64,000 nucleotides of DNA from Flavobacterium poyangense (GTDB lineage: Bacteria; Bacteroidota; Bacteroidia; Flavobacteriales; Flavobacteriaceae), in NCBI RefSeq assembly GCF_011751075.1, contig NZ_JAALLN010000001.1:310001-374000 (forward strand), in the 5' to 3' direction. Position numbers and translations under genes: made by a program. Under the pieces are notes generated by a model, which was not told the origin of the DNA, ran no database searches, and saw nothing but the letters and a program-made list of their open reading frames with translations. Shown piece after piece: positions 1 to 8,824 of the stretch; positions within the stretch are counted from its first letter, which is position 1; each line of letters opens with the position of its first letter.

Positions 1-42
1 AACTTTCAGTCGTTTACAGGCTTTATTTGCCCGAACTTGTCC

Positions 43-342
43 TTATTTGTTTTTTCTAACCGGAACGGAAAAACCCTCCCTAATAAATGCGTTAACATCA
101 GAGAGCTTATAATAAAGTTTGCCACTTATAGTATAATAAGGAAGTCTGCCAGAGGAGCGATAGCGCTGTAAGGAGCGTGAACTTACCTTTAACATCATAT
201 GAAGATCCTGGCTGTCTAATAGTTCCTCTCCATCCACTAAACTCCTTTGTTTCTGGGCAGATTCAAACTTCTCCCCAATCAGGTCAAAACGATTCATAAT
301 ACGTTCCATCCAGGCTAAAAACTCTGTTCTGTCGATATTCAT
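43..342 (-). CDS. Excisionase-like helix-turn-helix protein
   Basis: A 99-aa protein of the MerR/excisionase-like HTH_17 type that is common on Bacteroidota conjugative elements. Residues about 42-95 carry the HTH: a helix around LDSQDLHMMLKVSSRSLQRY, then the wing-like SGRLPYYTISGKLYY and a final helix. The N-terminal 40 residues are helical and variable, which is usual for this group. It lies downstream of rteC on the same strand, and a terminator separates the two. In CTnDOT-like elements, proteins of this kind bind DNA to control excision or mobilisation. That role is inferred from the family and neighbourhood, since no integrase is in view. Confidence 0.8.
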   Translation of the reverse strand: MNIDRTEFLAWMERIMNRFDLIGEKFESAQKQRSLVDGEELLDSQDLHMMLKVSSRSLQRYRSSGRLPYYTISGKLYYKLSDVNAFIREGFSVPVRKNK

Positions 343-558
343 AGTCTTTCTTTTTAATCAATTAATACTCTTGCAATCGCTACGAGTTGAATTTCAAGAC
401 AACAACACACTGTGCATCAAAGTGTCTGTAACGATCTGTACAAAATTGACTATCGTAAAGAGTATTCGCCGCCAAGTCTTACCAATTGAAAATTGCTTTT
501 TTTCAAAACTCTTAGGATTGTGCAATTCAATGATTAAAGGCATAATCCTAATTCAGTT

Positions 559-588
559 AAAAAAAATACCCACAACTGCCAATGGGTA
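559..588 (-). terminator. Rho-independent terminator after rteC
   Basis: Read on the minus strand, a 6-bp stem (TACCCA/TGGGTA, arms 583-588 and 567-572) is followed directly by eight T residues (559-566). It lies about 40 bases past the rteC stop codon, so it should end the rteC transcript before the HTH gene. The rest of 343-628 shows no convincing gene. Confidence 0.6.
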
Positions 589-628
589 GTCATGGGTAAT
601 CTTAAAATGTCTTTAAGCTAATCACTAT

Positions 629-1471
629 TTATAGATCTTTGTCCATGTATTGTTCTACTGAAGACTTGAGTTGATCTAAGAAAAGAGTTCGATTACCGCT
701 GCGGTCTTTCATACGATGAAAAGCATGATGGATATCGCCTAGTTGTGTTTGAAACAAGAGTTGAAAAACCATGCTGATTTTACGAATTCCAATTTTACCG
801 TGAGAAATCGCTCCTGAAATATAGAGTGCATAAATGAGTTCAATAAGTGCGTTTTTTGATTCAGTCCACGTTATATTTTCATCAGTTTTACTACTTGTTA
901 AATTAGGCTTGTCAACTGGATTGATCTTTACTATTAAGTAATTATATAACAATTCATTTGCAATAATTCTGGAAACCTTGTAGTCGTAATAAGTTGAAAA
1001 CTGTGTGTCCACTTCAAAAATGAAACTATTAAGTCCTGTATGAAGGTTAATTTTTCCCAACTGAAAAAAATCATGATCCCGGTCTGTTCTGCCCGAGCGG
1101 TAATACCTGTAAAAATCTGAATTTCGAATGTGTTCCTTGTATTCATTTTTTAATTGCTGTAATTCGCCGGAAAAATACTTATGGTACATCTTCCCGCTAT
1201 GTACCGGACAAGAAGTTTCAATTCGATATATTTTATTGTAGTAGATCAATTTTCCCAGTATTTGAGGCTTGATAATTCTAAAAAACTCAATCTCTTCATT
1301 CTCATTTTTAAAATGATGACTGGTAACATACTTCTTCATGGAAGTTAATATATCCTGCAGGAAAATAGTCATGCGATAAGATTCGTCAATTACATGTGGG
1401 GATTCTAAACTAATTTCCTGTTCTTTTTTTAAGATGCGATAAAGCGCATCTTTATAATTGGACTGCGTCAT
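629..1471 (-). CDS. rteC: RteC-family regulator of element excision
   Basis: A 280-aa protein with the RteC-family pattern: a long helical N-terminal region, a central segment around residues 115-150 (FYRYYRSGRTDRDHDFFQLG), and a C-terminal winged-helix-like part. In CTnDOT, RteC activates the excision operon in response to the RteA/RteB cascade. The name therefore rests on family recognition, and its control of this element is inferred. No RteA/RteB pair is visible in the window. The length is close to that of known RteC proteins and no truncation is seen. A terminator follows the gene, and an AraC-type regulator lies immediately upstream on the same strand. Confidence 0.8.
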   Translation of the reverse strand: MTQSNYKDALYRILKKEQEISLESPHVIDESYRMTIFLQDILTSMKKYVTSHHFKNENEEIEFFRIIKPQILGKLIYYNKIYRIETSCPVHSGKMYHKYFSGELQQLKNEYKEHIRNSDFYRYYRSGRTDRDHDFFQLGKINLHTGLNSFIFEVDTQFSTYYDYKVSRIIANELLYNYLIVKINPVDKPNLTSSKTDENITWTESKNALIELIYALYISGAISHGKIGIRKISMVFQLLFQTQLGDIHHAFHRMKDRSGNRTLFLDQLKSSVEQYMDKDL

Positions 1472-1595
1472 AGAACAATATTTAAAAGAGTAGTTACCTA
1501 AACTTGTTTCTGTATAATTATCCTTTAGAAACTTAAAATGCTTATGGATTGTATTGTCGAGGTGATAAATTATTGTGATCCTATAAGTATCACAA

Positions 1596-2444
1596 TTACA
1601 AGGTTAGTCGATAGTCGCTGGGAGAAAGGCGTGTATATTTTTTAAAGAAGTTACTAAATAGTGAAACACTGCCAAATTGCAATTCCTCACTTATTTTAGC
1701 AATGCTTAAATCTTTATTTTGTAGCAATATCTTTGATTCATTTATTATAGCATCTATAATAAATTCCTTAGCTGTTCTATGATAGGCTTCCTTTACTATT
1801 TTAGTGAGATTACCCGATGTCATACACAATATTTCTGCATAGAATTTTACCCCGTGCTCCTGTTTGTAGTTTAACTCCAAGGTTTTAAAAAAATGCAAAA
1901 GCATTTTCTCCTTTACCGTCTGAACCGAATGAGGTTCTTTGTGGAGACTGTAGTAATTCTCTGCAAGTACATAGAGCAATAAGTTAAAGGTTAGTATAAT
2001 TTTCTCTTCTTTAAAAATGAGTTTATCGTATTGTTTTACTTTACGAAATAGCAACTTAAATAAATCAATCAGATCTGGAAAATCCTTGTGTTTAATTAAG
2101 ACCTTAAAGGGGTATTTAACAACATTCAACTCAAAGTACCCTGCATGTAGTTTCCTTAAACTATTTTTATGTACAAAATTGGAAGTGAAGGATAAGAAAT
2201 AGATTTGCGAAAGCTCTGTCACTTCTATAATCTGACAGGAAGATTCCAATGGTATTGTAACTGATTCTCGAACCAATAAATGAACTTCTTTATCATTTAT
2301 AACTAGTTTAATAGCTCCTGATTTAACGAGTATAATTGAAAAATAGTTTTCATCAAATAAGCTATTCATCGAAAATTCTCTATACGAACTTTCAATGGCA
2401 TGAAGCTTTAACCCATGCAGCTGTATTGATTTTGTATTTATCAA
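1596..2444 (-). CDS. AraC-family transcriptional regulator
   Basis: A 282-aa regulator with a cupin-like N-terminal sensing region (about residues 1-150, beta-rich) and a double-HTH AraC DNA-binding domain at the C-terminus (about residues 195-282). The second HTH is clear around [20 protein letters not shown], followed by the typical LSPSDYR ending. It lies 124 bp upstream of rteC in the same direction and just downstream of a lipoprotein/membrane-protein pair. AraC regulators often accompany cargo on flavobacterial ICEs. The effector and targets cannot be told from sequence. Confidence 0.85.
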   Translation of the reverse strand: MINTKSIQLHGLKLHAIESSYREFSMNSLFDENYFSIILVKSGAIKLVINDKEVHLLVRESVTIPLESSCQIIEVTELSQIYFLSFTSNFVHKNSLRKLHAGYFELNVVKYPFKVLIKHKDFPDLIDLFKLLFRKVKQYDKLIFKEEKIILTFNLLLYVLAENYYSLHKEPHSVQTVKEKMLLHFFKTLELNYKQEHGVKFYAEILCMTSGNLTKIVKEAYHRTAKEFIIDAIINESKILLQNKDLSIAKISEELQFGSVSLFSNFFKKYTRLSPSDYRLTL

Positions 2445-2467
2445 GATGATCTACTCTTTACAGATTT

Positions 2468-2746
2468 TTAGCTTGAACCGGGATGTTCCTTAGAAGACAA
2501 TACCTTAACCATTAAAAAAACAAACACATACAGTAGATTACATGCAGTGGTTCCCAAGAACAGAAATGCAAAATCTCTCGGATTACTTCTATACATCTTC
2601 AAGTGATCATTGACACCATAAGCGATTATTTCATCATAGTCCAATAAGTCTATGATGAAATAAAAGCCAATAAAATTGAAAAGGATTAACAGTATGCTCG
2701 ATACCCATACAATTTCATTTTCAATACCAAATAATCGCTCCATCAT
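2468..2746 (-). CDS. Small two-helix membrane protein
   Basis: A 92-aa protein I do not recognise. Two hydrophobic segments, about residues 13-35 and 60-82, predict two membrane spans with a short polar loop (DEIIAYGVNDHLKMYRSN) between them. Its start codon overlaps the stop codon of the upstream lipoprotein gene by 4 bp (ATGA), so the two are almost certainly translated together. It might anchor or partner that lipoprotein, or act as its immunity protein if the lipoprotein is toxic. Both are guesses from the coupling alone. Confidence 0.6.
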   Translation of the reverse strand: MMERLFGIENEIVWVSSILLILFNFIGFYFIIDLLDYDEIIAYGVNDHLKMYRSNPRDFAFLFLGTTACNLLYVFVFLMVKVLSSKEHPGSS

Positions 2747-3465
2747 CGCGACATAACATTTTTGTTTAGTGCAATCCTGGATACTAGAGAGGTGGTTACA
2801 GCGGTATATGGACTAATGATTGCTCCCTTAACAGCTCCCACAAAGTTTCCTGTAGATTTAGACCAATCTTTGTCCCCTCTTTTTCTCATATTATAGGACC
2901 AATGTCTTATTAATGTCGAAGTAAGGAGTAAAACTCTTTTGTCGAAGTTGTTGAACTTAGTATTTTCAATTACAGAAGCTTCAAAGGAAACTATATAGTT
3001 ATAGATATATTCATATTCCTTATTTTCTAATAGTTGAACTTCATCAATAAAATTTTTCAGCTCTGTTTTAGCTGTCGAAGACAACGAGGACCCCGTAATA
3101 ACTTCTTCTAGTTTTGCCGCGGGATTTTTTAGAATTTGTTCAATTTCTTCTGCACTAACATCTGTTGTGGTATAGCCTTGATTAAGCAACATTAAATCGG
3201 TATTTGTTAATGCTATATCATTTATACGTTGCCGGATTTTTGTAATCGTAGTATCATTTTCTGTATTTATCAAATGGTAGGCATTAAAAATGTCTATATA
3301 GGCCTTTCCGGCTGGATCATATGGATTAACAGGATTATGGGGCATGGAAACCATACTTGTTGAGCCTGGTTCTGTAACCACAGGTGTTTCTTTTGTAATT
3401 TCTTCCGAGTTGCAGGAAATTATTCCTGATGACAAAACAATTAATAATAGTACAATCTTTTTCAT
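2743..3465 (-). CDS. Hypothetical lipoprotein
   Basis: A 240-aa protein with a clear lipoprotein signal: MKKIVLLLIVLSSGIISC, with the lipid-bearing Cys at residue 18. A proline-rich linker follows to about residue 50, then a mainly helical domain. Near the C-terminus is a glycine/alanine-rich amphipathic to hydrophobic stretch (about residues 205-232) beginning GNFVGAVKGAIISPY, which is unusual for a lipoprotein. I recognise no family. It is translationally coupled to the 92-aa membrane protein downstream. It is divergent from the TPR-AraC regulator, with 330 bp of AT-rich DNA between them, so it may be that regulator's target. Confidence 0.65.
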   Translation of the reverse strand: MKKIVLLLIVLSSGIISCNSEEITKETPVVTEPGSTSMVSMPHNPVNPYDPAGKAYIDIFNAYHLINTENDTTITKIRQRINDIALTNTDLMLLNQGYTTTDVSAEEIEQILKNPAAKLEEVITGSSLSSTAKTELKNFIDEVQLLENKEYEYIYNYIVSFEASVIENTKFNNFDKRVLLLTSTLIRHWSYNMRKRGDKDWSKSTGNFVGAVKGAIISPYTAVTTSLVSRIALNKNVMSR

Positions 3466-3795
3466 AATTTAATTTTTTTAATATTAGAACTTCTTCAGCT
3501 TTTATTTCTCTTTGAAAAGAAGCAAAGCTTTAATTTCTAAGAGCTGAATTCAGAGTAAAACTAGAATACTGACTTTCGCATTGCAACACTAATGCTATTG
3601 TTTTCTAAAAAAAGTGATCCTTTTTTTTCAAAAATCCACACCCTATTTCAATCAAAAAACCAACTTATTATCAATTGTTTACATTATATTTAATCCCTAT
3701 TTCCCACAAAAAAAATTTCCTTATTTTTTTTGTAACATAATCAATATTTAAATACTCATTTTTATTATAAAATAGTACTTATCCCTCTCAAGCCT
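3466..3795. promoter_or_regulatory. AT-rich divergent promoter region
   Basis: This 330-bp gap separates the lipoprotein gene (leftward) from the TPR-AraC regulator (rightward), so it must hold both promoters. It is very AT-rich with several T and A runs. I found no clear TTG/TAnnTTTG promoter pair and no convincing operator, so only the role as a divergent intergenic region is supported. Confidence 0.4.
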
Positions 3796-5496
3796 ATGAA
3801 TAAAAAATATACATTGATTTGCTCTCTTGGTATGGGAGGTCAAATTTGCGCGCAGGAGATTGAGCGAAAAAATCCCGATACATTGCAACTTAAAAACTAC
3901 GATTATCTTTATGAGCAGATTGATAATTTTGAAAAAGATACCCAAAAACAGTCTTTATATCTAAGCGCTTTTTTATCTAAAGCGAAAGCTGAAAAAAATC
4001 ATGAAGAAATCTTAAATGGGTACAAAAACTATCTTTATGCTGTCCCTGATAATTTTAAGCTGATTTATGCCGATAGTATGATATATAGTGCCAAAAAATC
4101 GGGCGATAAGGCTTTGATTGGTTCTGCTTATCTAACCAAAGGAATTATCTACTATAGTGAAAAGAAACTAAGGCGTGCCCTGGACAACTACATCATTGCT
4201 AATAACTATATTTCCAAAACTAACGATCAGTATTTAATCTATAAAGTAAAATTTAATATTGCTAGCATAAAATATTATTTAGGCTTCTACCACGAAGCCA
4301 TTTCATTATTTAAAGAGTGTATTACTTATTTCGAGTATAATAACACTGCGGGCTATCTCAATTCTCTGCATTCTCTGGGGCTTTGTTATACCAAAATTGG
4401 CAATTTTGGTCAATGCTCTGCTATAAATGAAAAAGGACTTAAAGAAGGAAAAAGACTCAAAAATAATGAAGTGGAGCCTTTCTTTATGCACTCTGAAGGT
4501 ATCAATCAATATTTTAAAAAGAATTACGCAACGGCAATTAAAAACATATTAGGAGCTTTACCTGCAATACGAAAAAACGGCGATTTTGCTAATGAAGCTG
4601 TCGGTTACTTTTATCTTGGTAAAAGCTACTGGGACTTAAAAAATACACAAGCTGCTATTATGTATTTTAAAAAAGTGGATGATATTTTCGCTGCCAAAAA
4701 GTACATACGCCCGGATCTAAGAGAAAATTACGAAATGTTAATTAGTTATTACAAAGCGGAAAATAATTCAAAATTACAGCTTTATTATGTGCGAAGGCTT
4801 TTAAAAGCTGATAGTTTACTCGACAGGAAGTATGTGTACTTGTCGGGAAAAATACATAAGGAATACGATACAAAGCAGCTGTTACTGGAAAAACAGAATA
4901 TCGAAAGTTCCCTTGAGAAAAGGAAACACAATGATTATATACTTGTAAGTGTGATTGCCGTTTTATTCTTATCCCTGTTATCGCTAGCATATCGATTTAC
5001 CAGAAACAAAAAACTCTATAAAAGAAAGTTTGAAGAGTTAATGAAAAAAGAAACTAAATCAAATGAGAAAGATTTACCTATAGGAATAAAAGATATCCAT
5101 CCTGAAACGGTTACTTCTATATTGAAACAGTTAGAAAAATTTGAAAAGAATAAAAAATTCTTAGAAAAAGACTTGACATCCATAAAGCTTGCAGTTGCAT
5201 TTAATTCCAATGCCAACTACCTTTCTAAAGTCATCTACCATTCAAGAGGGAAAAAATTTGTCGACTATATTAACGACTTAAAAGTTGATCATCTCATCGT
5301 TTTACTGAAAGAAAACACAAAAATGAGAAACTATACTAATAAAGCGCTAGCCCAGGAGGTTGGTTTTAGCAGTACTCAAAGGTTTGCTAACGCCTTTTAC
5401 TCTAGAACCGGAATGCCAACTTCTTATTTTATAAAAGAACTACAAAAAGAACACACTGAAACTGAACTGGACGATAATTTAACTTTCAGGAGTTAG
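3796..5496 (+). CDS. TPR sensor regulator with membrane helix and AraC-type HTH
   Basis: A 566-aa one-piece sensor regulator of a type common in Flavobacteriia. The N-terminus looks like a signal peptide (through about residue 20, ending ICAQ). Residues about 40-370 form tetratricopeptide repeats, for example GSAYLTKGIIYYSEKKLRRA and YLNSLHSLGLCYTKIGNF. A transmembrane helix (about 382-400, YILVSVIAVLFLSLLSLAY) then leads to a cytoplasmic AraC-type HTH (about 440-550). The layout suggests periplasmic sensing through the TPRs and direct DNA binding inside the cell. Likely targets are the divergent lipoprotein gene or the nearby peptide cassette, but this is inference. Confidence 0.8.
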   Translation: MNKKYTLICSLGMGGQICAQEIERKNPDTLQLKNYDYLYEQIDNFEKDTQKQSLYLSAFLSKAKAEKNHEEILNGYKNYLYAVPDNFKLIYADSMIYSAKKSGDKALIGSAYLTKGIIYYSEKKLRRALDNYIIANNYISKTNDQYLIYKVKFNIASIKYYLGFYHEAISLFKECITYFEYNNTAGYLNSLHSLGLCYTKIGNFGQCSAINEKGLKEGKRLKNNEVEPFFMHSEGINQYFKKNYATAIKNILGALPAIRKNGDFANEAVGYFYLGKSYWDLKNTQAAIMYFKKVDDIFAAKKYIRPDLRENYEMLISYYKAENNSKLQLYYVRRLLKADSLLDRKYVYLSGKIHKEYDTKQLLLEKQNIESSLEKRKHNDYILVSVIAVLFLSLLSLAYRFTRNKKLYKRKFEELMKKETKSNEKDLPIGIKDIHPETVTSILKQLEKFEKNKKFLEKDLTSIKLAVAFNSNANYLSKVIYHSRGKKFVDYINDLKVDHLIVLLKENTKMRNYTNKALAQEVGFSSTQRFANAFYSRTGMPTSYFIKELQKEHTETELDDNLTFRS

Positions 5497-5597
5497 AATT
5501 CTCGATTCTTACAAAGAACATTCATTTATTCTAAATTGCAATCTTTTTATTAGACAATCAATCTTCACCCCTACTTTTTGAATAATACTAAAAGTAC

Positions 5598-5630
5598 AAA
5601 AAGACAATGTTGTTTTCACATTGCTTTTTT
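5598..5630 (+). terminator. Terminator after TPR-AraC gene
   Basis: A hairpin with arms CAATGT (5605-5610) and ACATTG (5618-5623) is extended by an A-run on the left against a T-run on the right (5625-5630). It lies about 100 bp past the TPR-AraC stop codon, between converging genes. The A/T flanks mean it could work from both sides. Confidence 0.6.
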
Positions 5631-5676
5631 GTATTTCAAGGTATTGATAGAATATTATGAGTTTTTAAAACCTTAT

Positions 5677-6159
5677 TTAATAAACATTAAAAAAAACGCT
5701 ATCATTAACGATAGTACGAGGTAAGCTATCTATACTTGGTTCAAGATAATATTCAACAACTACATTATTAAACCTGTTCCTTGTTAATAACAGCCCATTT
5801 TTCCTACTAAGATAAATATGAATTGAGCTATTTTCCCCATCACATAAGTATTTTTCAATGTCTATCCCATTTATTTTTTTTCTGGAAATAAACTCTAGTT
5901 TCGTTCTATTTAATAGTATTGAATCCTTGAAAAACACTAATCTGTCATCTCCTTCTCTTAGTTTATCATAATTGTACTTATAATGCAAACTATCTGATGC
6001 CCCATATTGGTTAGCAACTGTTTTATCAGAATATTTTTGCCCACCATTTAGCCTGTAGAAAATTACTTTTCCATCATAGTCTAATTTGAAGTTTGATTTA
6101 TTCTGACTGCAGAATACTAATGTTAACAGTAACCCAAAAAATATAAAACTCTTTTTCAT
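5677..6159 (-). CDS. Small exported protein at the end of the peptide cassette
   Basis: A 160-aa protein with an N-terminal signal (MKKSFIFFGLLLTLVFC). Cys17 could be lipidated, although Phe at -1 is atypical. The remainder looks beta-rich, and I do not recognise a family. It begins just after the stop codon of the TolC-like gene, so it is the last gene of the minus-strand grasp-with-spasm operon. The position suggests a periplasmic or outer-membrane accessory to export, or a self-protection protein against the peptide. Neither can be shown from sequence. Confidence 0.6.
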   Translation of the reverse strand: MKKSFIFFGLLLTLVFCSQNKSNFKLDYDGKVIFYRLNGGQKYSDKTVANQYGASDSLHYKYNYDKLREGDDRLVFFKDSILLNRTKLEFISRKKINGIDIEKYLCDGENSSIHIYLSRKNGLLLTRNRFNNVVVEYYLEPSIDSLPRTIVNDSVFFNVY

Positions 6160-6160
6160 T

Positions 6161-7510
6161 TTAAATTACAGATATTCCTTGAAAATATTTAATCGTTATT
6201 TTTTTAAATTGTAAGTCATATTTCAATGCTGTATTCTCATTCTGGATTTTAAGAAAATTATTCTTTTCTGTCAAATATTCAAAATAAGAAATAAAACCCT
6301 TCTCATGTCTTATCGTTGCTGCTTTCAATGCAATTCCTGCATTTTCTAATGCGCTTAGGGAAGAATTGTATTGCTGTAAGGTTCTTTTATATTCGATACA
6401 GGATTTATATATTTCCTGTTTTAATTTCTGCCTATTTTCCTGGTCGATAATCTTGGCTTTTTCTACACTTATTTTAGCACTTCTAATAGCATCTCTTGAA
6501 GAAAAATTATTAAAAACAGGAATATTAAGTCCTAATCCAAAAGAATGGGATAGGTTATTATTGAACTGTTTTCCCAGTGAAATTAATTGTCTTTCCCCTG
6601 AAGCTAAAACCTCATAATATGAAGAAGAATAATTTGTACCTGATGAAAAATATAAACTTAATTGAGGTAGTTCTTTCGCTTTAGCTAATTGGATATCTTT
6701 TTCTGCTACTTGCAAATTGTAGGTACTACTTTTAATCGAATGCATAAAGGTTAATGCACTTTTGTAAATAGCCTCAGGATCTATTTCTTCGACTGATAAA
6801 AATAAGTTTTCATTTAAATTAGCAATAGGTACAATTTTTTGTTGCAAATCAATATTTAGTATAACCTTGAGATCAATTAAAGATTGCTCATAGTTTAGCA
6901 GTGCCTCCAAGTATATTCCTTTGTCATTGTAAAATTGTGTTTTCGCTTGGGAAAGCTCTAGAATATTACTTCTCCCTGCAACAGTTAGTTTTTCTATTCT
7001 GATTTGGTTTTCAGTACTTACCTCAATTTGATACAATACATTGGTAATTTGTTCTTGGGCTAGCAAAGCTCTGAGGTAGGCAGTCGCAACATTAAGTACA
7101 AGATCATTTTTTAATTGTTCCATACTCTCTTGCGCAATTTTATATTTTAGTTCATTACTCTGTATAGCATACTTTTTTTGAAACCACCCAAAAAGCAATA
7201 CACTTGATCCGGCAGATAATCCTAAAGAGGAAAATTTTGTATTTTCAAATTGGTTGGTTGTCGGATCTATTGAGCGTCCAAAACTAGTTCCATAATTCGA
7301 AGATAGATTTAAACTGGGAATATGACTGTATTTACTGGATTGATAAATCATATTTGCGGCTCTGGCATCCAGTTCATCCAGTTTAATCGACAAATTGTTT
7401 ATTTGAGCATGTTCGATACATTTGGACAGAGTCCAGATAGAATCTTGTGCATGAGCCTGAAATAATGCCCCAAAAGTAGACAGAGCTAACAGTATTAATA
7501 TCCTTTTCAA
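6161..7510 (-). CDS. TolC-family outer membrane efflux protein
   Basis: A 449-aa outer membrane channel of the TolC/OEP family. A signal peptide (ending near residue 21, FQAHAQ) is followed by two copies of the long-helix/beta-strand unit, visible as extended coiled-coil-rich stretches around 30-220 and 250-445. The length is normal for the family. It lies directly downstream of the HlyD adaptor and the C39 ABC transporter in one operon. The three together form a complete type I secretion path through both membranes, presumably for the matured grasp-with-spasm peptide. Confidence 0.88.
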   Translation of the reverse strand: MKRILILLALSTFGALFQAHAQDSIWTLSKCIEHAQINNLSIKLDELDARAANMIYQSSKYSHIPSLNLSSNYGTSFGRSIDPTTNQFENTKFSSLGLSAGSSVLLFGWFQKKYAIQSNELKYKIAQESMEQLKNDLVLNVATAYLRALLAQEQITNVLYQIEVSTENQIRIEKLTVAGRSNILELSQAKTQFYNDKGIYLEALLNYEQSLIDLKVILNIDLQQKIVPIANLNENLFLSVEEIDPEAIYKSALTFMHSIKSSTYNLQVAEKDIQLAKAKELPQLSLYFSSGTNYSSSYYEVLASGERQLISLGKQFNNNLSHSFGLGLNIPVFNNFSSRDAIRSAKISVEKAKIIDQENRQKLKQEIYKSCIEYKRTLQQYNSSLSALENAGIALKAATIRHEKGFISYFEYLTEKNNFLKIQNENTALKYDLQFKKITIKYFQGISVI

Positions 7511-7575
7511 GAGGTGGTTAAATTTTAATTAAGTGATGTATTATTTGAGTGTTTTCATAGTTGAATAAGTGAAGA

Positions 7576-8814
7576 TTATTTTTTTATCTGCTTTATAACA
7601 TCATAATACAAACTCTCAGCCAGTCGCATATCTTTTGTAACAATTTCAGACTGCGCTGTAAGCCCTTCGATAAAAGGAATATCTTTATTATAATTTGTCT
7701 TTAGGTGCTTTGGAAGTATTACTTTAACCAAATAATAGCCGCTATCGGCAGGAATTGGACTAATGTACTCTACTTTGCCCTCTACCTTCCCATATTCGTG
7801 AGAAGGGTAAGCATTAAATTTCAGGAATACTTTTTGTCCCTCTTTTACTTTTCCAAAATTCCCCTGAGGCACAAGACTTTCAACATAGATTTCACTATTT
7901 TCAGGAATGATATACGCTAGTATTTTACCAGCTTGCACTATTTGGTTTTCCTGTAAAAAGGAAGTAAAAACTAACTTTCCTTTTTCAGTCGCGATCAAAA
8001 GATATCTATTTTTCCAATCATCTATTTTGCTTTTAAGATTATAAACTACTTGCTGAAATAAAGCTTGTTGCGAAACAATTTCCTTATCCAATTCCACGAT
8101 CTCCTTTTGAATTCCGTTTAACTCTGATGAGTTATTTATATAACTGGATTTCATTTGTGGTTCGGACATTTTTTTTCCAATATTTTGGCTTGTTAATTCT
8201 CTAAACTCTTGTTCGGATATAATTTTTTCCTGTACTAATAACTTATTCTTTTCAAGCGTAGTTAAGTTTAACTGCAAATCTGCATCATACAATTCCTTTT
8301 GCTCATTTAGTACTTTTCGTGACTGATTAATAATATTTAAGTCTTTATTTAGTAGACTTTTCTTTTTGTTCGAGTAATCTCCTAAAACATAATCACGGTA
8401 AGGGATATAAGCTTGCATAAATGTTTGATAGTCGCCTTGTAATTCTCCTAAATGGCTAAAATCTCTCTTCATAAGAATCTTCATATTTTGAGGGTTTTGC
8501 TCTTGTAAAAGTGCATAAATCTCATCAATAAATTTTGAGAATTGTAACACCTCTTCTACTTGTGCAGTTGATTCAAGGCTGCCAATAATGTCACCTTTAT
8601 TTACTAATGAACCGTTTTTTTTATCCAATGAAATTAATCTGGCAACTTGTTTTGCCATAATAGGCTTGGGTGCATTACTACCCGTCAATTTTGCTTTTGA
8701 GGAAACTGTTTCCGGATATTGAATAAACCATGTTAAAACTCCAATAAAAAATAAAATTCCAAAAGTAATTGGAGTTCCATATCTACTTAATGCATTAGGT
8801 TTGATGTTGTCCAT
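7576..8814 (-). CDS. HlyD-family periplasmic adaptor
   Basis: A 412-aa membrane fusion protein. One transmembrane helix lies near the N-terminus (about residues 15-31, FGILFFIGVLTWFIQY). It is followed by a biotinyl-lipoyl-like half motif, a long alpha-hairpin (about 100-265) and the closing lipoyl and barrel regions (GKVEGKVEYISPIPADSGYY near residue 345). It bridges the inner-membrane ABC exporter encoded just upstream and the TolC-like channel encoded downstream. Its length and layout match adaptors of bacteriocin exporters in Bacteroidota. Confidence 0.88.
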   Translation of the reverse strand: MDNIKPNALSRYGTPITFGILFFIGVLTWFIQYPETVSSKAKLTGSNAPKPIMAKQVARLISLDKKNGSLVNKGDIIGSLESTAQVEEVLQFSKFIDEIYALLQEQNPQNMKILMKRDFSHLGELQGDYQTFMQAYIPYRDYVLGDYSNKKKSLLNKDLNIINQSRKVLNEQKELYDADLQLNLTTLEKNKLLVQEKIISEQEFRELTSQNIGKKMSEPQMKSSYINNSSELNGIQKEIVELDKEIVSQQALFQQVVYNLKSKIDDWKNRYLLIATEKGKLVFTSFLQENQIVQAGKILAYIIPENSEIYVESLVPQGNFGKVKEGQKVFLKFNAYPSHEYGKVEGKVEYISPIPADSGYYLVKVILPKHLKTNYNKDIPFIEGLTAQSEIVTKDMRLAESLYYDVIKQIKK

Positions 8815-8824
8815 TTCTGTATAA

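Noticed and set aside
371..589. A 72-codon rightward frame between the HTH gene and rteC
   Set aside because: It runs through the rteC terminator, has no recognisable domain or ribosome site, and has a cysteine-rich composition typical of chance frames.
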